Below, piece after piece: positions 1 through 10,936 of a DNA stretch of 64,000 nt. This stretch comes from Mycolicibacterium iranicum (GTDB lineage Bacteria; Actinomycetota; Actinomycetes; Mycobacteriales; Mycobacteriaceae): contig NZ_JACHVU010000007.1 of assembly GCF_014190915.1 (NCBI RefSeq), positions 62,001 to 126,000 of the forward strand, written 5' to 3'. Position 1 is the stretch's first letter. Each line of letters begins with the position of its first letter. The notes below the pieces were generated by a model. The model saw only the letters and a program-made list of their open reading frames with translations, did not search any database and was not told the DNA's origin. A program made the translations under genes and the position numbers.

Positions 1-42
1 CGGTTCGCCGCTCACGTCCGCCTGATCGTTCGGCACACTCAC
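1..42 (-). CDS. start of a downstream operon gene (partial, cut by window edge)
   Basis: A GTG at 42-40 overlaps the fadE19 stop codon as GTGA and opens a frame of 14 codons ([14 protein letters not shown]) to the window edge. The 4-base overlap is the same junction type as accA1/fadE19, so it looks like the next gene of the operon. In M. tuberculosis the gene after fadE19 is a MaoC-like hydratase (Rv2499c); that identity is inferred from gene order only, because too few residues are visible. Confidence 0.45.
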   Translation of the reverse strand, partial: MSVPNDQADVSGEP

Positions 43-1199
43 AGCCCGAGCTCCCGGCCGATCAGCATCAACTGCACTTCCGTTGTCCCCTCACCGATTT
101 CGAGGATCTTGCTGTCGCGATAGTGGCGCGCGACCGAGTACTCGTTCATGAAGCCGTATCCACCGAAGATCTGGGTGGCGTCGCGCGCGTTGTCCATCGC
201 GGCCTCGCTGGCGATCAGCTTGGCGATCGCGGCCTGCTTCTTGAAGGGCTTGCCCGACAACATCAATGCCGCCGCGTCGTAGTAGGCCGCCCGTGCGACA
301 TGGGCGCGGGTCTCCATCCTGGCGATCTTGAAGGCGATGGCCTGATTGGTGCCGATGGCCCGCCCGAACGCCTCCCGTTCCTTGGAGTACTTGACGCTCT
401 CGTCCACGCAGCCCTGCGCGGCACCGACCGACAGCGCGGCGATCGCGATGCGGCCCTCGTCGAGGATCCGCAGGAAGTTCGCGTAGCCGCGACCCCGCTC
501 ACCGAGCAGGTTCTCTTGCGGCACGCGCACGTCGTCGAAGCTCAGCGGGTGCGTGTCCGAGGCGTTCCAGCCGACCTTGTTGTAGGCGGGCTCGGCAGTG
601 AACCCCTCGGTCGGGACCGGCACCAGAATCGACGAGATCTCCTTCTTGCCGTTGTTGTCCCCGGTGACCGCGGTGACCGTGACGAGCTTGGTGATGTCGG
701 TGCCCGAGTTGGTGATGAACTGCTTGCTGCCGTTGATCACCCAGTGGCCGTCGTCGAGCTTGGCGGTCGTCTTGGTAGCCCCCGCGTCGCTGCCGCCGCT
801 GGCCTCGGTCAACCCGAACGCGCCGAGCGCCTTGCCGCTGGCCAGGAGCGGCAGCCATTCCTGCTTCTGCTCCTCGTTGCCGAAGCGGTACACCGGCATG
901 GCGCCCAGCGAGACCCCGGCCTCCAGCGTGATCGCGACACTCTGATCGACCTTGCCGAGTTCCTCCAGCGCCAGGCACAGCGCGAAGTAGTCACCGCCCA
1001 TGCCCCCGTACTCCTCGGGGAAGGGCAGCCCGAACAGGCCCATGTCGGCCATGCCCGCAACGACCTCGTACGGGAACGAGTGTTCCTCGTCGTGTTTCGC
1101 CGACACCGGCGCCACCACGCTCTGCGCGAAATCGCGCACCGTCTTGGCCAGCTGCTCGTAATGGTCCGGCAGCGTTCCCGTCGAGAGAAATGTGGTCAT
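39..1199 (-). CDS. fadE19: acyl-CoA dehydrogenase FadE19 (short/branched-chain type)
   Basis: A 386-residue FAD-dependent acyl-CoA dehydrogenase of usual family length. It should introduce the alpha-beta double bond in a branched-chain acyl-CoA and pass electrons to ETF. Visible signatures are the N-terminal helical domain, the mid-domain stretch [14 protein letters not shown] (flavin/substrate binding) and the C-terminal [10 protein letters not shown] motif, with a probable catalytic Glu near residue 370. Its ATG overlaps the accA1 stop by 4 bases, so it is co-translated with the carboxylase genes. Together they fit leucine breakdown: isovaleryl-CoA dehydrogenase followed by 3-methylcrotonyl-CoA carboxylase. 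The exact acyl substrate is inferred from context. Confidence 0.93.
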   Translation of the reverse strand: MTTFLSTGTLPDHYEQLAKTVRDFAQSVVAPVSAKHDEEHSFPYEVVAGMADMGLFGLPFPEEYGGMGGDYFALCLALEELGKVDQSVAITLEAGVSLGAMPVYRFGNEEQKQEWLPLLASGKALGAFGLTEASGGSDAGATKTTAKLDDGHWVINGSKQFITNSGTDITKLVTVTAVTGDNNGKKEISSILVPVPTEGFTAEPAYNKVGWNASDTHPLSFDDVRVPQENLLGERGRGYANFLRILDEGRIAIAALSVGAAQGCVDESVKYSKEREAFGRAIGTNQAIAFKIARMETRAHVARAAYYDAAALMLSGKPFKKQAAIAKLIASEAAMDNARDATQIFGGYGFMNEYSVARHYRDSKILEIGEGTTEVQLMLIGRELGL

Positions 1200-3181
1200 G
1201 TCTGCGGCTCCTTGATTGCCGTTATCCGGGCCAGCACCTGGCCCACCTTCACCTGTTCACCCGCGTCGACCAACAACTCCGCCACCCCGTCGACGGGGGC
1301 GGTCAACGCATGCTCCATCTTCATCGCCTCGACGGTCACCACAACGGTCCCGGCGGTGACCGCCGCACCGTCCTCGACACCGACAGCGACGACCGCACCC
1401 GGCATCGGGCTGGTCAGCTCGGCGTCGCCTCCTGCCTCGTCGTCGGGACGCACCGGTGCCTCCCTGACCTCCTCGACGCTCACCACGCGTCCCGCTGCGG
1501 CCAGCCACACCTGCCCACCGGCCTCGGCGACCAGGTAGTCGGTACGCAGGCCGTCGACCGTCACCGCCAACGCATCCCCGGTCAAAGACGCACTCAGCGT
1601 TCGGTTTTCGCGTCCTTCGACGACCGCGGTCGCCCTCTCCGGCGTGCCGGTGAGCCAGACGTGGTCGGTCCGGTCCCCGGCCTTGAGCCGGATCGGTGTC
1701 GGGGCGCGTCCGGCGATACGCCACCCCGACGGGACCGCCCACGGGTCGGTGGGGCCCGTCGGCCAGGACCGCAGCCAGCGGTAGGCCGCCCCGGCGATCA
1801 GATCGTCGTCCGACGGCTCGGCGGCGGTGAAGTCGGGAAGTCGGCGATCGAGGAGGCCCGTGTCCAGGTCTCCGGCGGCCACGTCCGGGTCGGCCAACAG
1901 GAATCGCAGGAAGTCGACGTTGGTCGTGAGGCCGAGCACCGCGGTGTTCGCCAGCGCGGAATCGAGCGCCCGCAGCGCGGCGCCGCGGTCATCGGCGTGG
2001 GCGATCACCTTCGCGAGCATGGGGTCGTAATCGCTGCCGACCACAGTGCCCCGCGCCAGCCCGCTGTCGACTCGGATCCCGGGCCCCGCCGGCTCTCGCA
2101 GCCCCACGACGTCGCCGCCGGTGGGCAGGAAGCCGCGAGCGGGATCCTCGGCGTAGACACGCGCCTCGATGGCATGGCCCACCAGGCGGATCTCGTCCTG
2201 CGCGATCGGGAGCTTCTCCCCCGCGGCGATGCGCAACTGCAGCTCGACGAGGTCCAGACCGGTGACCATCTCGGTGACCGGATGCTCCACCTGCAACCGC
2301 GTGTTCATCTCCATGAAGAAGAACTCGTCGGGCCGGTCGGCGGACACGATGAACTCCACGGTCCCCGCACCGGTGTAGTCCACGCTGCGGGCCGTGTCGC
2401 ACGCGGCGGCGCCGATCCGTGCGCGGGTCTGCGGGTCCAGCAGGGGCGAGGGGGCTTCTTCGATGACCTTCTGATGGCGCCGCTGCAGGCTGCATTCCCG
2501 CTCGCCGAGGTGCACGACGTTGCCGTGGTTGTCCGCGAGCACCTGGACCTCGATGTGGCGCGGGTTGAGCACGAACCGTTCCAGGAACAGCGTGTCGTCG
2601 CCGAACGCCGACGCCGCTTCGCGCCGCGCACTGGCCAGCGCGGCAGGCAGGTCGGCGGCATCGTGCACCACGCGCATGCCCTTACCGCCGCCGCCGGCCG
2701 ACGGCTTCACCAGCACGGGAAAGCCGACGTCGGGCGCACCGGAGATCAGGTCGTCGTCGGTCAGACCTGGACGCGAGATGCCCGGGACGACGGGCACGCC
2801 GAACCCGGACACGGCGGCCTTGGCCGAGATCTTGTCCCCCATCGTCTGGATCGCGGTGACCGGCGGCCCGATGAACACCACTCCCGCCGCGCTCAGGGCC
2901 TCGGCGAATTGCGAGTTCTCCGAGAGGAATCCGTAGCCGGGATGGACCGCCTGGGCCCCGGTGCGCTCGATCGCGGCGAGCAGGGCGTCGATGGACAGGT
3001 AACTCTGCCGCGCCGGGGCCGGGCCGATGTTCACCGCGACGTCGGCCTCGGCGACGTGGCGGGCGTGCGCGTCGGCATCGCTGAACACGGCGACCGAGCG
3101 GATCCCCATCGCCCGTAGCGTACGGATGACCCGGACCGCGATCTCCCCGCGATTGGCCACCAGAACCGAGTCAAACATCAC
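1196..3181 (-). CDS. accA1: biotin-carboxylase/BCCP alpha subunit AccA1 (acyl-CoA carboxylase)
   Basis: A 661-residue alpha subunit. It has an N-terminal biotin carboxylase with its ATP-grasp loop (GGGGKGMR near residue 165), the [13 protein letters not shown] and [15 protein letters not shown] motifs, a linker domain, and a C-terminal biotinyl domain with the canonical EAMKM site (Lys about 621). It carboxylates biotin for transfer by AccD1. In mycobacteria the AccA1-AccD1 pair is reported to be 3-methylcrotonyl-CoA carboxylase. The start ATG at 3181 follows GGGAGCGG. The gene begins 27 bp after accD1 and overlaps fadE19 by 4 bp. Confidence 0.95.
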   Translation of the reverse strand: MMFDSVLVANRGEIAVRVIRTLRAMGIRSVAVFSDADAHARHVAEADVAVNIGPAPARQSYLSIDALLAAIERTGAQAVHPGYGFLSENSQFAEALSAAGVVFIGPPVTAIQTMGDKISAKAAVSGFGVPVVPGISRPGLTDDDLISGAPDVGFPVLVKPSAGGGGKGMRVVHDAADLPAALASARREAASAFGDDTLFLERFVLNPRHIEVQVLADNHGNVVHLGERECSLQRRHQKVIEEAPSPLLDPQTRARIGAAACDTARSVDYTGAGTVEFIVSADRPDEFFFMEMNTRLQVEHPVTEMVTGLDLVELQLRIAAGEKLPIAQDEIRLVGHAIEARVYAEDPARGFLPTGGDVVGLREPAGPGIRVDSGLARGTVVGSDYDPMLAKVIAHADDRGAALRALDSALANTAVLGLTTNVDFLRFLLADPDVAAGDLDTGLLDRRLPDFTAAEPSDDDLIAGAAYRWLRSWPTGPTDPWAVPSGWRIAGRAPTPIRLKAGDRTDHVWLTGTPERATAVVEGRENRTLSASLTGDALAVTVDGLRTDYLVAEAGGQVWLAAAGRVVSVEEVREAPVRPDDEAGGDAELTSPMPGAVVAVGVEDGAAVTAGTVVVTVEAMKMEHALTAPVDGVAELLVDAGEQVKVGQVLARITAIKEPQT

Positions 3182-3208
3182 GCCGCTCCCGATCTGTGGA
3201 AACCATCG

Positions 3209-4818
<1,610 letters not shown>

Positions 4819-4852
4819 TGATGCTGTCCACCACCCGAGGCAGGAGCGCGTC

Positions 4853-5470
4853 ATGACCACGACGGATGCCACCTCACCGCGCAGCAGGGCGAAATCGGAT
4901 CGTCGCAGCCAGCTCGTCGCCGCCGCCGAGCGACTGTTCGCCGAACACGGGTATCTCGCGGTCCGGCTCGAAGACATCGGCGCGGCGGCGGGCGTCAGTG
5001 GCCCGGCGATCTACCGCCATTTCCCCAACAAGGAGGCGCTGCTCGTCGAGCTCCTGGTCGGGATCAGCACCCGGCTTCTCGCGGGCGCCACAGCGGTCGT
5101 CGCGGACGCTCCCCATGCGACCTCGGCGCTCGAAGCGCTCATCGATTTCCACCTCGACTTCGCTTTCGACGAATCCGACCTGATCCGCATCCAGGACCGA
5201 GACCTGGGGAACTTACCGGCGGCAGCGAAGCGTCAGGTGCGGCGCAAACAACGCCAGTACGTCGAACTGTGGGTCGACGTCCTACGGCGGTGCGATGAGC
5301 GACGAACGGAAAGCGATGCACGGCTGATGGCGCACGGCACCTTCGGGCTGCTCAACTCCACCGCGCACAGCGTCAAACCCGGGACCACGAAAACGGCCGA
5401 GGCCGGCTCGCGGACCGTCCTGCGAGAGATGACGGTCGCGGCGCTGACCTCGGCCGCACGACGTGATTGA
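4853..5470 (+). CDS. bkaR: TetR-family repressor BkaR
   Basis: A 205-residue TetR regulator. The N-terminal helix-turn-helix is clear (residues about 20-65: AAERLFAEHGY, IGAAAGVSGPAIYRHFPNKE), followed by an all-helical ligand domain. It starts at an ATG after CAGGAG. It is divergent from accD1 in the position of M. tuberculosis Rv2506, which is described as BkaR, a repressor of branched-chain keto-acid catabolism genes. The two GTTAAT palindromes upstream are its likely operators. The inducing acyl-CoA is not evident from sequence. Confidence 0.9.
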   Translation: MTTTDATSPRSRAKSDRRSQLVAAAERLFAEHGYLAVRLEDIGAAAGVSGPAIYRHFPNKEALLVELLVGISTRLLAGATAVVADAPHATSALEALIDFHLDFAFDESDLIRIQDRDLGNLPAAAKRQVRRKQRQYVELWVDVLRRCDERRTESDARLMAHGTFGLLNSTAHSVKPGTTKTAEAGSRTVLREMTVAALTSAARRD

Positions 5471-5473
5471 GCG

Positions 5474-5629
5474 TCAATACCAGGCTCGGCGCCCACCGAC
5501 CGGACGGCCGACGGACCCCAGAATCCAGAACACCGCACCGATCACGAGCAGGACGACACCGATGTAGGTCAGTATCGACATTCCGAAAACGAGACCCAGG
5601 ATGAGCAGAATCACACCGAGGACGATCAT
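5474..5629 (-). CDS. small two-helix membrane protein (DUF6131-like)
   Basis: A 51-residue frame starting at ATG 5629 and ending 3 bp after the bkaR stop, convergent with it. The sequence is almost entirely two hydrophobic helices (MIVLGVILLILGLVFGMS, then IGVVLLVIGAVFWILGSVG) with a short basic tail ending RPVGGRRAWY. The conserved GGRR-aromatic tail recalls small actinobacterial membrane proteins annotated DUF6131. Function is unknown. No strong Shine-Dalgarno sequence is visible beyond GGAGTGGAA. Confidence 0.7.
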   Translation of the reverse strand: MIVLGVILLILGLVFGMSILTYIGVVLLVIGAVFWILGSVGRPVGGRRAWY

Positions 5630-5673
5630 TTCCACTCCGATCTTTCAGTTATCCAGTTGTCCGGTCAGCAGAA

Positions 5674-5877
5674 TTACTGACTGGGTTCGGGGACGTTGCA
5701 ATCCGTGACCTTCGGATTGACTCCCGCATAGTTCAGTGGTCCCGCGACCACCGTCAGGGCAATGCTTCCCGCTGTGGCGCAATTGGTTTCGCCACCGCTG
5801 AAGTAGTCACGCTGATAAGCGGCGAAAACGCCGATCAGCAACCAGACGAGCACAATGACGCCGAGAATCCCTCGCAT
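5674..5877 (-). CDS. small membrane or exported protein, unknown function
   Basis: A 67-residue protein. The ATG at 5877 is chosen over the upstream in-frame ATG at 5907 because GAGGAGG lies 7 nt before it. One N-terminal hydrophobic helix (GILGVIVLVWLLIGVFAAY) is followed by a short polar domain with two cysteines (ETNCATAG, VTDCNVP) that could pair outside the membrane. It is on the same strand as the S9 peptidase gene upstream and 87 bp from it. I do not recognise a characterised family. Confidence 0.7.
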   Translation of the reverse strand: MRGILGVIVLVWLLIGVFAAYQRDYFSGGETNCATAGSIALTVVAGPLNYAGVNPKVTDCNVPEPSQ

Positions 5878-5964
5878 GCCGCGCCTCCTCTGTCCGCACG
5901 CCTCCATGGCGCGCAGCAGAGTTTTACCCCTAGGAAAATTGCGGTAAACCTCCGCGGCGCCAGG

Positions 5965-7827
5965 TCAACTGGCGAACGCGGTCACCAGCCATTCGCACAT
6001 CGCCTTGCGCAGCACGGCGCGATTCTCCCGCTTGTCGATCTCGTGGCCGTCGTCGTCGAAAACCAGCAGTTCGACGGTGCGTCCCAGAGCCGTCAGGGCC
6101 TCGCACATCTGCTGAGATTCGCTGGGCGGCACGTTCGTGTCGTTGAGACCGTGCACCAACAGCAGCGGTGCGGTCACCGCGTGCGCGCGCGGCAGCGGTG
6201 AGAGCGCCTCGAGCAGATCCTGGTCGCTGACCGGGTGCCCGTACTTGGGATAGGCGGCCGAGGCGATCCACTGTTCGGTGCTGCGGTACCAGGTGTTGAG
6301 GTCGCTCATGCCGCAGATGCTGATGCCGGCCGCGAAGTGATCGGGATGGAACGCCAGCGCCGCCTGGGTCAGATAGCCGCCGTAGGACCACCCGCAGCAG
6401 GCCACCTTCCCTGCCGGCGCATGGCCGTTGTCGACGAGGAACTGCACCGCGTCGGCGACGTCGTCGATCGCGGCGAACCGGCGCTCGCGGTCGTCGGCGT
6501 GCATGAAGGAGCGGCCGAACCCGCCCGAGCCCCGCACGTTCGGCAGGAACACACAGATGCCTTCGTCGAGCAGGGCGGGGAAGAACTCGTTGTACCCGGG
6601 CCGGCCCTGACCTTCGGGACCGCCGTGCAGGAACAGCATGGCCCCGATCGTCTCGACGCCGGCCGGCGGCCGGAACAACCATCCGGTGAACGTCAGGCCG
6701 TCGCGGGCGGTGACGGTCTCCAGCGTCGGATCGGCCGACAACGGCCCGCTGCTCGGTTCGCGGTCGACGAGCTGCCATTCCCGGCTGCGCGGGTCGACGA
6801 GCTCTACGGTGGGCGGCTTCGACGGGCCCTCGACGGTGAGCGCAAGCATGGACCCACCCGCGCTGATACTGAGCTCGCTGGCCACCATGCCCGGGAGGGG
6901 AATCGGGTCGTACAGGGTGCCGTCGGCGTACTCCAGGATCTGTAATTCGCTGGCGCCGTGCAGGTTCCACAACATCGCCACCGTCGAGAGGTCGTCGCTG
7001 ACCGTGAACTCGTCGAGTTCGCAGCCCGGACGTTCGGCGAGCACGTGGTAGGTGACGCCGTCGGCGGTCACCGTGACCTCGAGGAGGCGCGCATGTTCGG
7101 CGCCGTTCTCGCTGCGGATCACCGCACGCACGTACCCCTCGGTGCTGTTGAGCCCGTAGTCCTTCGCCGGGTGGTACAGCTCGGTCAGCTCACCTTCAGG
7201 ACCCGTGCGCAGTCGGCGCGGACTGTGATCGTCGAGGATGACCCCGGTGTCGGTCGTCGAACCCGGGTCGTAGGGCAGCAGGCCGGTTTCGGTCAGACCG
7301 CGCAACATGATCAGGTCGCGGTAGCCCCGCGGGCCGACCCGGACCAGCGAGGCGCCCGCCCAGGCGTCGACGAGCCGGCCGCCCGAGCGCCGGTCCAGCA
7401 CCGTCGTGGTGCCGGCGGACGGATCGATCAGACACGAGCTACCCACCCCGTCCTCACCGGTCAGGATGGCGGCCACCAGCGTGCCGTCCCAACTGATCAG
7501 CTCGGCCGTTCCCTCCACCCCCGACGGCCAGTGGTCGATCCGGCGCGCGGCGCGGTCGTCGGGATCGGTTGTGACAACCCAGATCTGGCTGCGCGTACCG
7601 CCTTCGGGCGCCACCTGGCAGGCCAGCCAGTGGCCGTCGGCCGAATGCATGACGCGCGTGACCGGGCCGTCGATCGGCAGCTCGACATCGCGCGACGAGC
7701 TCGCGCGCCACCCCCGCAGGAACCGCTGGACCGCCCGCGGATATCCGCCGTCGTCGACGAGATGGGCGAACGCGGTGGCGTCGGGAGACATCGACGCGCC
7801 ATAGATTCGGCGGACCTGTTCTGCCAC
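5965..7827 (-). CDS. S9-family peptidase (prolyl-oligopeptidase-like)
   Basis: A 620-residue cytosolic serine peptidase or acyl-hydrolase. A beta-propeller-like N-terminal half (to about residue 370) precedes an alpha/beta-hydrolase domain beginning GAMLFLHGGPEGQGRPGY (oxyanion HGGP). The catalytic triad is readable: Ser about 481 in GWSYGGY, Asp about 563 in LLLVHGLNDTNVPP and His about 595 in FDDDGHE. There is no signal peptide. The GTG start encodes MAEQVRR. It sits between the bkaR region and the Rv2507-like gene, where M. tuberculosis lacks it as far as I recall. Oligopeptidase versus acyl-peptide hydrolase activity cannot be decided. Confidence 0.88.
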   Translation of the reverse strand: MAEQVRRIYGASMSPDATAFAHLVDDGGYPRAVQRFLRGWRASSSRDVELPIDGPVTRVMHSADGHWLACQVAPEGGTRSQIWVVTTDPDDRAARRIDHWPSGVEGTAELISWDGTLVAAILTGEDGVGSSCLIDPSAGTTTVLDRRSGGRLVDAWAGASLVRVGPRGYRDLIMLRGLTETGLLPYDPGSTTDTGVILDDHSPRRLRTGPEGELTELYHPAKDYGLNSTEGYVRAVIRSENGAEHARLLEVTVTADGVTYHVLAERPGCELDEFTVSDDLSTVAMLWNLHGASELQILEYADGTLYDPIPLPGMVASELSISAGGSMLALTVEGPSKPPTVELVDPRSREWQLVDREPSSGPLSADPTLETVTARDGLTFTGWLFRPPAGVETIGAMLFLHGGPEGQGRPGYNEFFPALLDEGICVFLPNVRGSGGFGRSFMHADDRERRFAAIDDVADAVQFLVDNGHAPAGKVACCGWSYGGYLTQAALAFHPDHFAAGISICGMSDLNTWYRSTEQWIASAAYPKYGHPVSDQDLLEALSPLPRAHAVTAPLLLVHGLNDTNVPPSESQQMCEALTALGRTVELLVFDDDGHEIDKRENRAVLRKAMCEWLVTAFAS

Positions 7828-7902
7828 GGTTCACGATTGTGCACCGTCGACGGCCGTGACGGCATGCGGGCCGGTGTGGGACCCCCTGAGCGGCCGCACA
7901 GG

Positions 7903-7929
7903 TACCCTGCAGCCATGAGGTGGGTATGA
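7903..7929 (+). promoter_or_regulatory. leaderless promoter with a four-codon upstream ORF
   Basis: TACCCT at 7903-7908 lies 6 nt before an ATG at 7915 that opens a mini-ORF encoding MRWV and stopping at TGA 7927-7929. That stop overlaps the ATG (7926) of the next gene as ATGA. The only AGGTGG is 2 nt from the main ATG, too close to act normally. Start by termination-reinitiation from a leaderless uORF is inferred. Confidence 0.4.
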
Positions 7930-8729
7930 CGGATTCACCTGACCGCGGGCGCGACGAGCAGTGGGGCCGGGGCGGACGAGACGAGCCGACCGGCTACGGC
8001 TCTCCCGGGTATTCGGGATATTCCGACCCCGCCTATGCGAGTCAGACGCCCTACGGCGCGCCCTATCAACCGCCTCCGACGCGGCCCACCGAACGACTTC
8101 CCGCGTATGCGCCCTACGGCTACGACCCGTACGCGACAGGGCAGTATCCGAACCAGTTCGGCCAGGGTGGCGGGTCCGAACCTCCACCGGAGGGCCCGAA
8201 ATCCCCCCGATGGCTGTGGATCGTCGCCGGCGTCGCGGTCGTCACCGTCGTCGGGCTGGTCATCGCGCTGGTGATCGTCAACAGTTCCCGGCAGCAGACG
8301 GTAGTGGCGCCGCTGCCGCCGCTGGCCGAACCCTCCTACACCCCGTCGCCGACGACCACGCGGCGCACTCCGACGACGACCAGACCGACGACGCCGGTGG
8401 TGCCGCTACCGACACTGCCGACCAGGCCGTCACCCACGACCACCGCGCCCACCATCCCCGGGGTCACCGACTCCGTCGTATACACCGTGGAGGGCACGGG
8501 CCGCGCCATCAACCTCACCTACGTCGACAGCGGCGGTCTGCTGCAGACGGAGTTCAACGTGATGCTGCCGTGGAGCAAGGAGGTTCTGCTGCCGCAGCCC
8601 GGTGAGGACTCGGCGAGCATCAGCATCATCAACGTGGGCCGTGAGGTCACCTGCTCGATCGCCGTCAACGGCACGCAGCTGGAGCTGCGCACCGGCGTCG
8701 GGCTCACGATCTGCGCGCCGACCCGCTAG
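7926..8729 (+). CDS. proline-rich membrane protein with MmpS-like C-terminal domain (Rv2507-like)
   Basis: A 267-residue single-pass membrane protein. The N-terminal about 90 residues are Gly/Tyr/Pro-rich and cytoplasmic (YGSPGYSGYS, YQPPPTRP). One transmembrane helix (WLWIVAGVAVVTVVGLVIALVIV) and a Thr/Pro-rich linker (TTTRRTPTTTRPTTP) follow. The exported C-terminal domain resembles the MmpS beta-sandwich (VYTVEGTGRAINLTY, MLPWSKEVLLP, VTCSIAVNG). It matches the position and approximate length of M. tuberculosis Rv2507. Its stop overlaps the stop of the convergent MFS gene by 4 bp. The start codon is ATG 7926. Function is unknown, and no MmpL partner lies beside it. Confidence 0.8.
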   Translation: MTDSPDRGRDEQWGRGGRDEPTGYGSPGYSGYSDPAYASQTPYGAPYQPPPTRPTERLPAYAPYGYDPYATGQYPNQFGQGGGSEPPPEGPKSPRWLWIVAGVAVVTVVGLVIALVIVNSSRQQTVVAPLPPLAEPSYTPSPTTTRRTPTTTRPTTPVVPLPTLPTRPSPTTTAPTIPGVTDSVVYTVEGTGRAINLTYVDSGGLLQTEFNVMLPWSKEVLLPQPGEDSASISIINVGREVTCSIAVNGTQLELRTGVGLTICAPTR

Positions 8730-10045
8730 AGGTCGCGACGGCCCGGGGTACGCACCGGCAGGAACAGCAGCAGCCCGAGCGCCAGCACGAGCACCAGGCC
8801 GCCCATGCCGGCGCGGTAGCTGTCGAAGATGTCGATGGACAGCGAAAACAGCCAGGGCGCCAGGAAAGTCGCCGCGCGCCCGGCGGTGGTGTACAGCCCG
8901 AAGGTCACGCCCTCCTTGCCGTGGGCGGCCATCCGCATCATCAGCGTCCGCGCCGACGACAGCGTCGGGCCGATGAACAGGCACAGCAGCAGCCCGCACG
9001 CCCAGAAGGCCATGACGCCCGAGAGCACCATCAGGACGACACCCACCACGATCATCGCGATCAGCGACGCGACGATCACCGGTTTGGATCCGACGCGGTC
9101 GTCGGCGCGGCCGCCCAGCACCGAGCCGAGTGCAGCCACCACGCACGCGGCGACACCGAACAGCAGCACGTCGGCCTGCGAGACCCCGTACACTTTCACG
9201 CCGAGCACGGCGCCGAAGGTGAAGACACCGGTCAGCCCGTCCCGAAACACCGCGCTCGCGCCCAGGTAGTACACGACGTTGCGGTCGCGGCGCCATTCCC
9301 TGCGCACCTCCGCCCACAGCCTCCGGTAGGCGCCGAGGAAGCCGACGCGCGGTGGTGTCTCCTGCGCGGGCGCGGTGGGCACCGCGACGAGCAACGGCAG
9401 CGCGAACAACGCGAACCAGACGGCGACCAACACCATCGCCGCGCGCACGTTCTGGCCGTCGTCGACAGCCAGGCCGAGCAGCCCGCGGGTGTCCCCCTCG
9501 CCGGAGATGAACCCCAGGTAGACCACCAGAAGCGCCAGCACACTGCCGAAATAGCCGAGGGCCAAACCGAATCCGGAGATCCGGCCGGAGGTCTTCGGGG
9601 TCGACAGCTCACGCAGCATGGCGTTGTAGGGCACCGTGGCCAGCTCGCTGCAGGCGGCGGTGCACGCGAGCAGCACCAGGCCCGGCCACAGATAGCGGTG
9701 GTCGTCGCGGATGAGGCTCAGCGACGCGGTCAACAGGACCACCAGGCCGGTCAGGATGGCCAGGGCGCGCCGGCGCCGGGCGGGGGCATCCACCAGCACT
9801 CCGGTCACCGGCGCGAGCAGCGCCACCACGAGTCCGGCGACCGCCAGTGCCCGGCCCAGCCAGCTCGCCGGGGTGGTGTCGCCGGGCAGGTCGTCGCCGA
9901 CGGTGGTGGTCAGGTACACCGTGAACACGAAGGTGATGACGATCGCATTGATCGCGGTCGCCCCGAAATCCCACAGCGCCCAAGCCAGCACGCGGGACCG
10001 TGCGGCGGCTGCGGGCGGGCCCGTCGTGGGCAACACCTCGCTCAT
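8726..10045 (-). CDS. major facilitator superfamily transporter (Rv2508c-like)
   Basis: A 439-residue polytopic protein with about 12 hydrophobic helices and the MFS loop feature GGRADDRVGSKPVI between the middle helices. It resembles the UMF1/autophagy-related MFS branch (for example the N-terminal WALWDFGATAINAIVITFVFT stretch). The start is placed at ATG 10045 (MSEVLPTT); longer in-frame starts would run into the divergent cmrA gene. It has the M. tuberculosis Rv2508c position and near-identical length. The substrate is unknown. Confidence 0.85.
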   Translation of the reverse strand: MSEVLPTTGPPAAAARSRVLAWALWDFGATAINAIVITFVFTVYLTTTVGDDLPGDTTPASWLGRALAVAGLVVALLAPVTGVLVDAPARRRRALAILTGLVVLLTASLSLIRDDHRYLWPGLVLLACTAACSELATVPYNAMLRELSTPKTSGRISGFGLALGYFGSVLALLVVYLGFISGEGDTRGLLGLAVDDGQNVRAAMVLVAVWFALFALPLLVAVPTAPAQETPPRVGFLGAYRRLWAEVRREWRRDRNVVYYLGASAVFRDGLTGVFTFGAVLGVKVYGVSQADVLLFGVAACVVAALGSVLGGRADDRVGSKPVIVASLIAMIVVGVVLMVLSGVMAFWACGLLLCLFIGPTLSSARTLMMRMAAHGKEGVTFGLYTTAGRAATFLAPWLFSLSIDIFDSYRAGMGGLVLVLALGLLLFLPVRTPGRRDL

Positions 10046-10070
10046 GGACGCCCACGATATAGTCCGGCGC
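10046..10070. promoter_or_regulatory. 25-bp divergent promoter between MFS gene and cmrA
   Basis: The two start codons are separated by only 25 bp. On plus, TATAGT (10058-10063) is 7 nt before the cmrA ATG, which suggests a leaderless mRNA. On minus, the overlapping CTATAT/TATATC box can serve the MFS gene with a leader of only a few bases. Any -35 element for either direction must lie inside the other gene. Confidence 0.55.
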
Positions 10071-10877
10071 ATGCCAGTACCCGCTCCCAGCGCGGACGCC
10101 CGTGCGGTCGTCACCGGTGCATCTCAGAACATCGGCGAGGCACTGGCCGTCGAGCTCGCCCGCCGCGGCCACCACCTGATCATCACGGCGCGCCGCGAAG
10201 AGGTGCTCAACTCCCTCGCCGAGCGGCTGCGCGACCAGTACGGCGTGACCGTCGAGGTGCGTGCCGTGGACCTGGCGGACCCGGCGGCGCGCGACGTGTT
10301 CTGCGACGAACTGCTCACCCGCAACGTGTCCATCCTGTGCGCGAACGCAGGCACCGCGACTTTCGGTCCGGTCGCGGCCCTCGACCCGGCCGAGGAGCGG
10401 AAACAGGTGCAGCTCAACGTGCTCGGCGTCCACGACCTGGTGTTGGCGGTGCTGCCGGGGATGGTCGAGCGCCGCGCCGGCGGGATCCTCATCTCAGGTT
10501 CTGCTGCGGGCAACTCGCCCATCCCGAACAACGCGACCTACGCCGCGACCAAGGCGTTCGCCAACACCTTCAGCGAATCCCTGCGCGGTGAGGTGAAGGC
10601 GGCGGGCGTGCACGTCACCGTGCTGGCCCCCGGCCCGGTGCGCACCGAACTCCCCGACCCGAACGAGCAGTCGCTGGTCGAGCGCCTGATCCCGGATTTC
10701 CTGTGGATCGACACCGAATACACCGCGCGCGTGTCGCTGGATGGGTTGGACCGCAACAAGATGCGCGTCGTGCCGGGCGTGACGTCCAAGGCCATGTCGG
10801 CGGCCAGTGGCTACGCGCCGCGGTCCATCGTCGCCCCGATCGTCGGTGCGGTGTACAAGAAGCTCGGCGGCGAGTAG
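10071..10877 (+). CDS. cmrA: mycolate beta-keto reductase CmrA (short-chain dehydrogenase)
   Basis: A 268-residue SDR with the nucleotide-binding motif [13 protein letters not shown] (residues 14-26), the NAG motif ([10 protein letters not shown]) and the catalytic [11 protein letters not shown] (YxxxK). Length and neighbourhood match M. tuberculosis Rv2509 and corynebacterial CmrA, which reduce the 3-oxo mycolate made by Pks13 to the mature beta-hydroxy mycolic acid. This identifies a mycolic-acid-bearing host. The ATG at 10071 is chosen because TATAGT ends 7 nt upstream and no Shine-Dalgarno is present, so the transcript is probably leaderless. Confidence 0.92.
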   Translation: MPVPAPSADARAVVTGASQNIGEALAVELARRGHHLIITARREEVLNSLAERLRDQYGVTVEVRAVDLADPAARDVFCDELLTRNVSILCANAGTATFGPVAALDPAEERKQVQLNVLGVHDLVLAVLPGMVERRAGGILISGSAAGNSPIPNNATYAATKAFANTFSESLRGEVKAAGVHVTVLAPGPVRTELPDPNEQSLVERLIPDFLWIDTEYTARVSLDGLDRNKMRVVPGVTSKAMSAASGYAPRSIVAPIVGAVYKKLGGE

Positions 10878-10936
10878 CACCACTTTTCACCGGGTGCAGC
10901 GGGCCCTGCGTGGCCATGGGGCTTACTGTGAGCGCT

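Noticed and set aside
123..3118. Long plus-strand frames (471 and 642 codons) opposite fadE19 and accA1
   Set aside because: They are complementary-strand shadows of two well-supported enzymes, with low-complexity RGDV-type composition and no recognisable motif.
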